Shown here: positions 51,877 through 61,700 of the stretch, piece after piece
Numbering within the stretch: position 1 is the first letter of the stretch
Layout: each line of letters starts with the position of its first letter
Origin: Novosphingobium sp. 32-60-15
GTDB lineage: Bacteria; Pseudomonadota; Alphaproteobacteria; Sphingomonadales; Sphingomonadaceae
Assembly: GCF_002280675.1 (NCBI RefSeq)
Contig: NZ_NCEN01000001.1
Coordinates: forward strand, 62,001-126,000
Reading direction: 5' to 3'
Length of the DNA: 64,000 nucleotides
Notes under the pieces: generated by a model
The model's input: only the letters and a program-made list of their open reading frames with translations
Told to the model about the DNA's origin: nothing
The model's database searches: none
Position numbers and translations under genes: made by a program

Positions 51877-53034
51877 TCACACGGTGTCGGCGATCCCCAT
51901 CAGGCATGTGGCCTGGCTTGACAAGGTTCCGCCATTGCCGTGCGCCAATGCAATTTTTGCACCGGCGATCTGGCGCGCGCCTGCTTCATTCCGCAACTGG
52001 CGAATGGATTCCACCATCGTGAACAATCCGTACATGCCGGGATGACAGAACGACAATCCGCCGCCGTTCGTGTTCACCGGCAGGCTTCCACCCGGCGAAA
52101 TAGCGCCACTGGCGATGAACGCGCCGCCTTCGCCCTTTTTGCAAAAGCCCAGGTCTTCGAGGAACAGGATCGTGTTGATGGTGAACGCGTCATAGACGTT
52201 CACCACGTCAACGTCAGCAGTGCCAAGCCCTGCTTGGGCAAAGGCGCGAGCGCCAGATTCCGTGGCCGCTGTGACCGTCAGGTCTTCCAGCTGTGAAATT
52301 TCAGAATGCCATGTGGCGGATGCCGCACCCAAAAGGGCGATCGGTGGCTTGCGCAGGTCTTTTGCGCGGTCAGCCCGCGTCATCACCACTGCGGCTGCGC
52401 CATCGGTTACCAGACAGCAATCCGCCACGCGCAGCGGATCAGCTACAAGCCGGGTTGAAAGGACATCTTCAATCGACAGCGGGCCCTGGCGGAAAGCTTC
52501 GGGATTGAGGTTGGCCCATTGTCGCGCTGAAACCGCCACCGATGCCAATTGCTCTGCCGTGGTTCCGTACACATGCATATGCCGCGATGCCGCCAGCGCA
52601 TAGGATGCGACAGGATTGTTCGGCCGATAGGGATGCTCAAACACTGATGGCGCCTGCGCGCTTACCAATTTGCCCGCGCCTGTGCGTTGGTTGCTGCCAT
52701 AGACGATCAACGCATGATCGATCAGCCCGGCGTCCAGCGCAAGCGCGGCCCATTCCACATGGCCGAAAAAGGCAGAGCCACCGGTGCGGCTATTGTTGGT
52801 CATTTTGGGGTGGATGCCGTAATATTCGGCGATGCTGAGACCCGAGAGGAAGTCTGCGGGCAAGCATATGAACAACCCGTCCATTTGCGATAGCGAAAGC
52901 CCCGCATCTTCAACCGCCAGCCGTCCGGCCTCGGCCGCCAGTTCAATTGCGGTGTAGCCGGGCGCTTCGCCGCAGCCAAAAGTTGCCGCGCCAACGAACG
53001 CCGTCTTGCCGCGCAAGTTGGTGCCAATTGTCAT
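51877..53034 (-). CDS. Thiolase-fold protein, Ltp2-like
   Basis: 385-residue protein of the SCP2-thiolase group. Where thiolases have the nucleophilic cysteine after NN, this protein reads N80-N-S-R-T-G-G-S87, so the cysteine is absent. Tyrosines Y281 (NVYDAFT) and Y335 (HPGMYG) occupy places where Ltp2-type retro-aldolases of steroid side-chain degradation have catalytic tyrosines. It is coupled by 4 bp to a DUF35 gene, the known partner of Ltp2. It may split a beta-hydroxyacyl-CoA rather than act as a thiolase. Assignment to Ltp2 is by motif reading. Confidence 0.75.
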   Translation of the reverse strand: MTIGTNLRGKTAFVGAATFGCGEAPGYTAIELAAEAGRLAVEDAGLSLSQMDGLFICLPADFLSGLSIAEYYGIHPKMTNNSRTGGSAFFGHVEWAALALDAGLIDHALIVYGSNQRTGAGKLVSAQAPSVFEHPYRPNNPVASYALAASRHMHVYGTTAEQLASVAVSARQWANLNPEAFRQGPLSIEDVLSTRLVADPLRVADCCLVTDGAAAVVMTRADRAKDLRKPPIALLGAASATWHSEISQLEDLTVTAATESGARAFAQAGLGTADVDVVNVYDAFTINTILFLEDLGFCKKGEGGAFIASGAISPGGSLPVNTNGGGLSFCHPGMYGLFTMVESIRQLRNEAGARQIAGAKIALAHGNGGTLSSQATCLMGIADTV

Positions 53035-53408
53035 GCGCCGGTCTCCGGTTCGAACACAAGGATTTTGGCGTCATCCGGGCCATCGACAATGCGCGCGCGC
53101 ACCCGCATGCCGATCTGTACATCTTCAGGCGCAATGCCCTGAACATGCGTCATCATGCGCGGACCTTCGTCCAGTTCAACGATGGCAATGTTCACGTGGG
53201 CCGCAGGCGGCTTCATCCGTTTTACGGTTGTGGCATAGACAGTGCCAAGGCCGCTGGGTTCGGCCCATTCTATATCCGTCGCCCCTGTTTTGGGCGCAAC
53301 CATGCGCGGATAATAGACCCATTCGTCAGTGCTGGGCGAATGCTGCAACAAAAAGCGGCCTTCTGCGAGATGGCGAAAATAGGTCGAGGTTGGCGCTGCC
53401 TGCGTCAA
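53031..53408 (-). CDS. DUF35/OB-fold acyl-CoA-associated protein lacking zinc cysteines
   Basis: 125 residues from a TTG preceded by AGGAGA. It has the rubredoxin-like head and OB-fold tail of DUF35 proteins: FLLQHSPSTDEWVYYPR then GTVYATTVKRM and GMRVRARIVDG. The positions where the four zinc cysteines normally stand (Q-x-C-x2-C and C-P-x-C) read QHSPST and VAPKTG, so no zinc can be held in the usual way. It is coupled to the Ltp2-like gene, and the two probably form a complex. Confidence 0.8.
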   Translation of the reverse strand: MTQAAPTSTYFRHLAEGRFLLQHSPSTDEWVYYPRMVAPKTGATDIEWAEPSGLGTVYATTVKRMKPPAAHVNIAIVELDEGPRMMTHVQGIAPEDVQIGMRVRARIVDGPDDAKILVFEPETGA

Positions 53409-53558
53409 AGCATTCTCCTGTGGTCCAAGCGTTTTGCGTCACTGGCTTGGTTAAGCGCACACATACTGCGTCCCAAGGCTGTGCCGCACAATAGCATTCT
53501 CACCTTCGGAACCGGCTGCAGCTTTGCTCGTTGCAAAGGGCCGAGAGGAAAGTTTGCG

Positions 53559-54245
53559 ATGTTGGTTGATGAACGGGCGCAAGAGTGCGCCGAAGACGCG
53601 CTATTCGAGACAATTGCTGCGCCTGAGTTTCCCTGCGTCGGTGCCAAATCCGCCATGGCGCGCGGCACATTGAAAGTGCTGGCGTGCCACAGTCTTGACA
53701 GCAGTTGGGATGATTTGCGGATACATCAGGCGCTGCTTGATTGGGCGGCTGAATATCATTCGGATCCCGGCGGATTGCGCAGTTTGGCAATATCGTTTGC
53801 CGGTCCTGACGATCTGGACGAGATGCAGTTTGAAGATCTGATGTGGCAGCGCATCCAATCATGTGCCGATAAGGACGCGTGGCTTGGCCAGCCTTATGAT
53901 CACCGCGTTAGCGCCGATCCGTCAGACCCGCACTTCTCGCTCAGCTTTGGCGGCGAGGCATTTTTTGTTGTCGGCCTGCATCCCCATGCCTCGCGTCCGG
54001 CCCGGCGGTTTCCCCGCCCGACTTTGGTGTTCAACCTGCACGACCAGTTTGAACGGCTACGGGAAGAGGGGCGTTATGACAAAATGCGGGCCCGTATTCT
54101 TGATCGCGATATTGCGCTGTCAGGGGACATCAACCCTATGCTCTCCCGCCACGGCGAAGCCAGTGAAGCGGCGCAATATAGCGGGCGGCTGGTCGATGAT
54201 GATTGGCGCTGTCCCTTTAGCGACAAGCGCAGCCAAAGCGCATGA
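53559..54245 (+). CDS. YqcI/YcgG (GntA-like) haem N-oxygenase family protein
   Basis: 228-residue protein matching the YqcI/YcgG family throughout: PEFPCVGAKSA at 22-32, HPHASRPARRF at 141-151 and LVFNLHDQFE at 156-165. Characterised relatives (GntA of guanitoxin, DcsA of D-cycloserine biosynthesis) are haem enzymes that hydroxylate guanidino nitrogens of arginine-type substrates. The ATG at 53559 follows AGAGGAA. It overlaps the DUF1989 gene by 4 bp. Haem binding and substrate are inferred from the family. Confidence 0.86.
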   Translation: MLVDERAQECAEDALFETIAAPEFPCVGAKSAMARGTLKVLACHSLDSSWDDLRIHQALLDWAAEYHSDPGGLRSLAISFAGPDDLDEMQFEDLMWQRIQSCADKDAWLGQPYDHRVSADPSDPHFSLSFGGEAFFVVGLHPHASRPARRFPRPTLVFNLHDQFERLREEGRYDKMRARILDRDIALSGDINPMLSRHGEASEAAQYSGRLVDDDWRCPFSDKRSQSA

Positions 54246-54829
54246 AGGTTTGTGAAATTTCCCCCCGCACCGGCACTGCATTCGGGCTTGTTGCCGGACA
54301 AATCCTGCGCGTTATTGATCCGCGCGGCGTGCAGGTAAGTGATCTTCTGGCGTTTGCGGCTGATGACGTTCGCGAGGTTATCTCGGCGGGGCGGACATTT
54401 GATTATGAAGAAACAATCCGCCTGACAACGGGCAATGTCTTGTGGTCGAACCGCTCTAATCCGCTGCTCGAAATTATCGAAGACACCGTAGGCCGCCACG
54501 ATTTTCTGCTGACGCCGTGCAGTGAGGCGACGTTCCGGCACTTCTATCCGACCGAGCCAGTCCATCGCGGCTGCTTTGGCAATCTGGCCGAGGCGCTGGC
54601 GCCTTATGGGGTAGAGCCTGATGCAATTCCGGTGGCTTTCAACATCTTTATGAATGTCCCGGTGGACGGCAAAACCGGCAAAATCGAAGTCTTGCCACCG
54701 ATCAGCCGCGCAGGCGATTATGTGCGGTTGCGGGCGCAGCGCGATTTGATCATCGGGCTGACGGCATGTTCGGCAGGAGCGTCAAACGGGGGTAGCTTCA
54801 AGCCGATTCATTATGTCATCGAAGATTGA
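54242..54829 (+). CDS. DUF1989 (urea carboxylase-associated type) protein
   Basis: 195 residues with the family's pattern: GQILRVIDPRGVQVSDLLAF early, then SNPLLEIIEDTVGRHDFLLTPCS and, near the C-terminus, GLTACSAGASNGG. Cys and His residues in these segments suggest a metal site, as in related guanidine/urea-associated proteins. It is coupled to the YqcI/YcgG gene by an ATGA overlap, an association also seen elsewhere, so the two likely act on the same nitrogen-rich metabolite. It ends against the convergent response regulator gene with no gap. Confidence 0.86.
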   Translation: MKVCEISPRTGTAFGLVAGQILRVIDPRGVQVSDLLAFAADDVREVISAGRTFDYEETIRLTTGNVLWSNRSNPLLEIIEDTVGRHDFLLTPCSEATFRHFYPTEPVHRGCFGNLAEALAPYGVEPDAIPVAFNIFMNVPVDGKTGKIEVLPPISRAGDYVRLRAQRDLIIGLTACSAGASNGGSFKPIHYVIED

Positions 54830-55210
54830 TTATCCTTCGCAGGGTGGCGCGTTTTCCGGGTGAATGCCCCACTGGCGGATTAGCCCCAGCACTTGCTCAC
54901 AACGATAGGGCTTTTGCAAAAAATGCTCGCTGTCATTCAGTGATCGGGTGGTTTCGGAGTATCCGGTGGCGTAGATTACCCGAATCCGGGGCAGCATAGT
55001 CCCAGCCATTCGGCCCAGTTCCCAGCCATCAACCGATCCCGGCATTCTGACGTCTGTGAAAAGTACATCGAAAGTATTGCCGCCTTTTAACATTGCCAAG
55101 GCTTCTTCAGCGTTTGCCGCTTGTTCCACGGTATAACCTGCGTCGGAGAATTCATCCACCGCCAGTTCGCGCAACAGGCCTTCATCTTCAACAATCAATA
55201 CGCGCGCCAT
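54830..55210 (-). CDS. Single-domain response regulator (CheY-like)
   Basis: 126-residue receiver: acidic pair in VLIVEDEG, phospho-acceptor Asp in VLFTDVRMPG, and Lys in FLQKPY. There is no output domain, so it acts through protein contacts or as a phosphorelay shuttle. ATG 55210 is chosen because GGGGGT stands just upstream. It follows the hybrid-free histidine kinase gene by 14 bp and is its likely partner. The C-terminal tail PENAPPCEG is short and non-helical. Confidence 0.92.
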   Translation of the reverse strand: MARVLIVEDEGLLRELAVDEFSDAGYTVEQAANAEEALAMLKGGNTFDVLFTDVRMPGSVDGWELGRMAGTMLPRIRVIYATGYSETTRSLNDSEHFLQKPYRCEQVLGLIRQWGIHPENAPPCEG

Positions 55211-55224
55211 TCTAACCCCCAATT

Positions 55225-56352
55225 TTATCCATCAGCGCTTTCGGCAAACAAAAGCCGCACGATCGTTCCGGTTCCCGGCCTTGACTCAAAAATCAACCGA
55301 CCACCAGTCTGTGTCACAAAACCGTAGACTTGGCTGAGGCCAAGACCGGTCCCTGATCCTACAGGCTTGGTTGTAAAGAACGGCTCGGTTGCGCGGGCAA
55401 GCGTTTCATCCGCCATGCCGCAGCCGGTATCGCCAATGGATAGGGCAACTTCGCCATCAGCGCTTGCTTGGGTGGTTACCGTTAGGTCACCTACGCCGTT
55501 CATCGCATCACGCGCGTTCAGGGCGATATTCAAAATCGCACTTTCAAGTTGATTGCGGTCCAGTTCAACCGTCGGCAAATCTTCGGCTAAATCGACGTGC
55601 ACTGCCACGTTTTCGCCCATCGTCCGTTCCAGCAACGCCATGATATCGCGGACTACGGCGTTCAGATCAACGGCATTGCGGGTGAGGGGTTGTTTGCGGG
55701 CAAAGGCGAGCAATTGGTTGGTCAAAGTCGCGGCGCGTTCGCTTGCCAAAAGCGCGTTGTTCAAGCTGCGGGTGACTTGCGGTTGTTCTGTTGTCACGCG
55801 CAGTGCGCGCTCAAGATTGCCGCTGATCACGGTCAGAAGATTGTTAAAGTCATGTGCGATCCCGGCAGACAATTGGCCAACAGCTTGGAGCTTCTGCGAC
55901 TGGCGCAGCATCTCTTCAGCACGTTCGCGTTCAGCCACTTCGGCTTTCAACTGATCCAGTGCCAGTTGCAATTGCCGGGGCGAGGGCAATGCAACAAGCT
56001 TTGGCAACATTGGCCATAATACGATTGCAGTTACAATCGAAACAACCGCTGTGAGTGCCTTGACCGCGCCTTCCAAGCCATAAACTGGAACCCACAGCAC
56101 CAGAATGCTAAGGACATGGGTTGTTCCGCAAGCGAGGATAAAGGTCGCAAACAGGCCCAGAATCCAGCCCGCTTCAACATCTTTGCGCCGCTTCAGAAAC
56201 AGCCACAACGCCACCGGTATCGAGAAATAAGCGGCTGCAATGAACGCGTCGGCCAGAACGTGCGTCCAGATCAGGCGGGGGTCCCACAGCAAGCAATACC
56301 CGTGCGGGGCGAGCCCTTGTGCAAATAGATAGCGTTGCAACCATTCAAACAT
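55225..56352 (-). CDS. Histidine kinase with ethylene-receptor-like sensor domain
   Basis: 375-residue membrane kinase. Residues about 20-120 form three membrane segments: D35-AFIAAAYFSIP (Tyr42), a second segment containing C75-G-T-T-H79, and a third with KALTAVVSIVTAIVLW. The spacing Asp35-Cys75-His79 with Tyr42 equals Asp25-Cys65-His69 with Tyr32 in plant ETR1, the copper/ethylene site. A coiled coil (QLKAEVAERERAEEML) leads to the H box GIAHDFNNLL (His167) and a HATPase_c domain with NALNARDAM-like N box and GSGTGLGLS. The response regulator encoded 14 bp downstream is its likely target. Ethylene or copper binding is inferred. Confidence 0.88.
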   Translation of the reverse strand: MFEWLQRYLFAQGLAPHGYCLLWDPRLIWTHVLADAFIAAAYFSIPVALWLFLKRRKDVEAGWILGLFATFILACGTTHVLSILVLWVPVYGLEGAVKALTAVVSIVTAIVLWPMLPKLVALPSPRQLQLALDQLKAEVAERERAEEMLRQSQKLQAVGQLSAGIAHDFNNLLTVISGNLERALRVTTEQPQVTRSLNNALLASERAATLTNQLLAFARKQPLTRNAVDLNAVVRDIMALLERTMGENVAVHVDLAEDLPTVELDRNQLESAILNIALNARDAMNGVGDLTVTTQASADGEVALSIGDTGCGMADETLARATEPFFTTKPVGSGTGLGLSQVYGFVTQTGGRLIFESRPGTGTIVRLLFAESADG

Positions 56353-56576
56353 CAGATTGCCTCAATTTCCCGGCCTGTGAATGGGACCCTGCTGATGGGA
56401 CTAAGGCCGGGTAACGGGTGGAAGCGAAAGCAATGTTAAGGAATAATGGCTAAGTTCATGATGTCCATGCCGAATTTTGCGTGGGCGTGACTGGCACAGC
56501 AAGAACCTCATACGGTGTAGCGTGGCCTTTGTATGACTAGCTGTGCCGCCTAACCCTCGCAAAGGGTGCGTAAAAA

Positions 56577-56852
56577 ATGGAAATGCGATATGCTAAGCTG
56601 ATGCGTGGAATGCCGGGTTCATCTTCGGACAATCCTCGGTTGCGAGAAATTGCGACGATCCTGCAACGCGCCTATGCTTTGTCGCCGATTGAACCGGCAG
56701 TTTCGCCCGCTGATATCCTGATGTCAGACATGTTGCTGGCGCTCGATAATCCTGAACTCTGTGATATTTTGAACGAGATAAAGGACTTACAGCTTGAGCA
56801 GTTGCAGCGGCTTGAGCGCTTGCTATCGCGCCATGCTGATAATGATACCTGA
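56577..56852 (+). CDS. Small hypothetical protein
   Basis: 91 residues, mostly helical by composition. The central part has IATILQRAYALSPIEP, and the C-terminal half is a leucine-rich amphipathic helix (LCDILNEIKDLQLEQLQRLERLL) that could form a coiled coil. I do not recognise a family. Several near starts are possible (ATG 56577 or 56583). It stands alone, between the kinase gene (divergent) and the two-partner secretion genes. The upstream region 56353-56576 shows no other gene. Confidence 0.5.
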   Translation: MEMRYAKLMRGMPGSSSDNPRLREIATILQRAYALSPIEPAVSPADILMSDMLLALDNPELCDILNEIKDLQLEQLQRLERLLSRHADNDT

Positions 56853-57013
56853 CGCCGAGGCCTAAGCATCTGGTTTTGCGCCGATTTTCGGCGAGAATGT
56901 TTCAGGTTGTCATATTACCGACAGTGTTTGCACAATCCAATCGTTAACGCTAACGATGCAGCAATAATAAAAAACACGGGTCGCCTCGGGCATATTACTA
57001 CAGGGGCGTCAGC

Positions 57014-58780
57014 ATGAAATTCGGGGTTTCAAGTGGAGTCGCTTTACAGCGCTGCGCAGCGCGTTTTGCGGCGGCAGGCTTGGCCTTCGCGGCGCAACAG
57101 GCATGTGGCCAATCCGTCAATGCCCAAGCAGGCGTAGCAGCGCCAACGCGGGATGACATCAAAGGCGTGACGCGCCAGCAAACGCCGCCGCCATCGCGCC
57201 TTTCGGTCAACGGCGGAATCGAGCGTTCGCCATGTCCCCTAGCTGATCCGCAATATGCCGACATCAAGGTCAACATTACAGAAGTCGCCTTTGGTGGTTT
57301 GAAAGAAACCAGCGCTGAAGATCTGGCAGCTGTTTGGCAGCCCTATGCCGGAACGCAGCAGCCTATCTCTGTGCTTTGCGAAATCAGGGATGCTGCTGGC
57401 ACCGAATTGCGCAAACGCGGTTACCTTGCCGCCGTTCAGGTGCCCACGCAAAAGATTGAAAACGGGCAAGTGCGGATGGAAGTCCTTTATGCCCGGATTG
57501 CTTCGGTGCGGGCGCGTGGTGAAACCCAAGGGGCGGAACGCAAGCTGGAGCAATACCTTGGTGCTTTAACCAAGGACGAGGTTTTCAACATCAATCGCGC
57601 CGAACGCTATCTGCTGCTGGCCCGCGATTTGCCCGGATACAACGTCCAACTCACTTTGCGCCCGGCAGGGACGGGGCCAGGTGATCTGATCGGTGAAGTC
57701 ACCGTTCTGCGCCAACCTTATGCGGTTGATCTGACAATCCAGAACCTGGCGTCCGAGGCGACAGGCCGGTTTGGTGGCCAATTGCGCGCGCAGGCGTTTG
57801 GCCTCACCGGACTGGGCGATGTCACATCGCTTTCGTATTACGCAACGCAGGATTTCAACGAACAGCACATTGTTCAGGGCAGCCATGAATTTCGTCCCGG
57901 TAAGAACGGTCTGATCGTTGGCGGGCAATTGACATATGCCTGGACGAAGCCCGATGTTGCCGGCCTTCCTGCCGGTCGCAGCATCACGGCCCGCACCCTG
58001 TTTGCCAGCCTTTACGCCCGCTACCCGCTGCAACGGGCACAAGCGCGCAACGTCTGGCTTTCAGGCGGGCTTGATCTGATCAATCAAGACGTTGATCTGA
58101 TCGGTCCGTTGACGCGTGATAAAGTGCGCGTGGCTTGGGCCCGGTTTGATTTTGACAGCATCGATGTCAGCGGTCCCCGTCCAGCGTGGCGCTATAGCAG
58201 TTCGCTGGAACTGCGGCAGGGTTTGGCCATCCTTGACGCAACGAATGGCTGTGTTGGCGCGGCTTGCGCGGCGATTGTGCCCACCAGCCGCTTTGACGGT
58301 TCGTCGTCTGCCACGGTTGTGCGGTGGCAGAGTGAATACGAACGCTCGTTTGGCAACGTCTCGTTCTTGCTGGCTCCGCGCGCGCAATATGCGTTCAAGC
58401 CTCTACTCAGCTTTGAAGAATTCTCCGCAGGCAACTTCACCATCGGGCGCGGTTATGATCCGGGGGAGTTGATTGGCGACAACGCCGTTGCGGGCACCGC
58501 GGAGTTGCGCGGGCCACGCCTTGCCCTGTCACGGGAAAAAGAACTGCGCATCCAGCCGTTTGCCTATTTTGATGCGGCATGGGTCTGGAACAAGGGTCTG
58601 GCCGGATCGCAACGCCTGACCTCGGTCGGCGGCGGTGTGCGCGCAGACATGGGCGCACGGTTCCGGCTTGAAGCCACCTTGGCCGTCCCGCTTGAAAAGG
58701 TCGGCTTGCAGACGCGCAAGTCCGATCCGCGTTTTCTGGTTACCCTAACCACGCGTCTCCTGCCGTGGAGTGCCTTCTGA
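57014..58780 (+). CDS. Two-partner secretion transporter, FhaC/ShlB-like (TpsB)
   Basis: 588-residue outer-membrane Omp85-superfamily protein. A signal sequence is followed by a POTRA region (about residues 75-160, IKVNITEVAFGGLK and RKRGYLAAVQVP) and a 16-strand barrel. The L6 loop carries the family's VRGY-type motif as IGRGYDPG (about residue 478), and the chain ends in Phe (PWSAF). It exports the partner adhesin encoded directly downstream, whose ATG overlaps its stop as TGATG. Length fits the 550-600 typical of TpsB. The upstream gap 56853-57013 is AT-rich and may hold the promoter. Confidence 0.92.
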   Translation: MKFGVSSGVALQRCAARFAAAGLAFAAQQACGQSVNAQAGVAAPTRDDIKGVTRQQTPPPSRLSVNGGIERSPCPLADPQYADIKVNITEVAFGGLKETSAEDLAAVWQPYAGTQQPISVLCEIRDAAGTELRKRGYLAAVQVPTQKIENGQVRMEVLYARIASVRARGETQGAERKLEQYLGALTKDEVFNINRAERYLLLARDLPGYNVQLTLRPAGTGPGDLIGEVTVLRQPYAVDLTIQNLASEATGRFGGQLRAQAFGLTGLGDVTSLSYYATQDFNEQHIVQGSHEFRPGKNGLIVGGQLTYAWTKPDVAGLPAGRSITARTLFASLYARYPLQRAQARNVWLSGGLDLINQDVDLIGPLTRDKVRVAWARFDFDSIDVSGPRPAWRYSSSLELRQGLAILDATNGCVGAACAAIVPTSRFDGSSSATVVRWQSEYERSFGNVSFLLAPRAQYAFKPLLSFEEFSAGNFTIGRGYDPGELIGDNAVAGTAELRGPRLALSREKELRIQPFAYFDAAWVWNKGLAGSQRLTSVGGGVRADMGARFRLEATLAVPLEKVGLQTRKSDPRFLVTLTTRLLPWSAF

Positions 58781-61700
58781 TGCGCCCGATCCCATCGCTT
58801 TCCCGCAAGCTCGTCTCGGCCTCAAGCGTTGCCATTGCCACAGCAATGCTGACGCACACCCCGCTTGCACAGGCGCAGTCGTTCCAGGGCACTGCAACCG
58901 TGGTTGGTGGTTCAGCCAACGTGTCTGTCACCGGAACGACGACCGATATTTCGGTGTTCAGCGACAGCGCCGTGCTTAATTGGGTTCCGTTTGATCAGGC
59001 GACAACCGGTGGGGCGATTGATTTTCAGCCTATTGGTACAACAGCCACTTTCATCGGGGCATCCGGACAAGGCGTGAATATTGCCGTCCTGAACCGCATC
59101 ATACCCACCGGTTCAACCCGGCCCATCCAGTTCAACGGCACCGTCAATTCCGAAATCCAGATTTCAGGTCCACCACAGGCAGGCGGCAGAATCTTCTTTT
59201 ACAGCCCGGGCGGGATTATTCTGGGCGGAACGGCTGCTTTCGATGTTGGCAGTCTGGCACTGACCACGCTGGATCTCAATTATGATACCGCGGGCAATTT
59301 TGATACTGCCGGTTCCTATGCATTCCAGCAGGCCAGTGTCGCCGACTCCAAAGTCAGGGTGCTAAATGGCGCACAAATCAGCACAACAACCTCGAACTCC
59401 TACGTTGCGCTCGTTGCGCCAAGCGTGACCAATGATGGCCTTATCACTGTTGATGGTTCGGCGGCCTTGGTGGCGGCCGATGCTGCCACAATCAACTTTG
59501 CGCCCAATGGCCTGTTCGACATTCAAGTAACCTCCGGCTCCAGTTCGACAGCGACGGTGGTTGCGAATGGCGGCACGATCACCGGTCCGGCTTCGATATC
59601 CGTGAATGATTTTCGCCGCGTCTATATGGTCGCTGTTGCCAAAAATGATGCGCTCACCATGGCCATTGGCAGTGGCAGCACGCTGGGCTTCGATATCGCG
59701 GGTGCAGCTGACGTTGTGGGCAATGCGATCGTCCTGTCGGCCGGGTTTGACGTGGTCGCCGGTGCTCCGGGCTTTACCCCTTCGGCTGGCGGCGGCAGCG
59801 GGCAAGTTTCGGTTACCGGCGGTGATGCCAATATCACCACCAGCTTCTTTGCGCAGGCAAACGGCGGGGTAAACCTTGGTTCAAGCCTTCCGGGCGGCCT
59901 CAATTTTGCATCTGACGTCGAGATTTATACGACTGGCGGTAGCTCCAGTCTATTTGCGAACGCTGGCGGAATTCTGAACGTCGTTGGCAATGTTTTGATG
60001 AATGGCGATGATCTTGTCAGCACGGGTGCGTCGCTTGGCAAGAACGTGTCAATCATTGCCAATGGCGGCGGCGTGGCCAATTTGAATGGCAATGTGATAT
60101 TAAGTTCGCAGGGTTTTGGTGCAGATACCGCCCTCGCCGGAGGAAGTGGGGGAACCGGCACCGGCGGCTTGGCGCGCATTGAAGCAAGCAACGGCGGCCA
60201 GATCATAATTCTGGGTGACGTCTCGCTTAATGCAAGCGGCACCGGCGGCGGAGTTGAATCCAGTAGCGGTGCTGGCGGATTTGGCCTTGGCGGCAGCGCC
60301 AGCATTCTTGCAACCGGCACTGCCGGGTCGTTTGTTGATATAGCCGGTGGCGTTTCCTTGGCCGCAAATGGCTATGGTGGGGCCGGGTTGTCCTGTTCAA
60401 CCTGTCTGCCTGCTGGCGGCAACGCTACGGGCGGCATTGTCACTGTCAGTGCATTGGGCGCACATGCGCTATCGATCAGCGGCTCTACACTGATCGATGC
60501 CTTTGGTAATGGTGGTGATGCATCGGATGGATTGGCTGGCAGCGGTACGGGCGGCGAGGTATCCATCTCGGCAACCAACGGCGCTGACCTCACATTTCAT
60601 GGCTTTACCGTAAATGCGTCAGGCGTGGGTGGTGACGGCTCCGGCTTGGCGACTGCCGGAAATGGCCTTGGCGGAAGCATTGATCTGGCCAGCTTCGGGC
60701 TGGCGGGCGGCACCGCGACTTTCAACGGCAATGTTGCGCTGAGCGCCAATGGAAGCGGTGGAGCCGCTGCAGACCTTGGCGGTTTTGCAGCGATCGGGAC
60801 CGGCGGGACCATCTATACCGGTGCGCGCGATGGCACGATACTTGGTGTGACCGGTGCGTTTGACGCAAGTGCAAGCGGCTTTGGCGGTTTTGGATCGTTC
60901 GGATCAACCGCAGGAACGGGCGGGCAGGTCACGCTTGATGCCCAATCTGGCGGTGCAGTGAGCCTTGCGTTGCCAGCACAATTAATCGCGACTGGCGTGG
61001 GTGGCTTCAACAGCGATCCGGGCGCATCGTATCTCAGCAGCGGCGGGCTGGCTGAAATCACCCTTAACAACGGTGCTATCCAACTGCTTGGTGGCGTTCT
61101 GATCAATGCTGGCGGGCAAGGCAACACCGTCATTGGCAATGGCCCTGCCGGAACAGGGCAAGGTGGCACGGCGAGAATCTTTGGCACCGGAACAAGCCTG
61201 TTAGACTCAACTGGCAATGTCGATCTCGTCGCCACGGGAATAGGCGGCTCAACGTCGGGCAACCCCTCTGCTATCGTTCAGGGGGGCAGCGGCACAGGCG
61301 GAACCGCATCAGTTGTGTTTACAGGCGGGCTGGCAACGGTTGAGGGCAATCTCCTTGTCGATGCATCCGGCATGGGCGGCTTTGGCAGCCTGATTGATGC
61401 AACAACCACAGGTGGAGCAGGCACGGGCGGCCTTGCGCAACTGGGTGCCGGTACGGCCTTGGCCGCTGGCGGGGGCAGTTCAATCGCGATCACTGGCCTT
61501 GCGTCAGTCAATGCAGACGGCACCGGCGGTGAAGGCTTTGCATCAGGCGCGGGCATTGGTGGCGAAGTGAACATCTCTGCTCACGTGGGCAGTCTTGCAC
61601 TCGACAGTGCGCTGGTCACCTCGAGGGGGACTGGTGGCACTGGCACGGTTGGTGGATCCGGCGGCGCAGCGACAGGTGGTATCGTTAATATACTGGCGCA

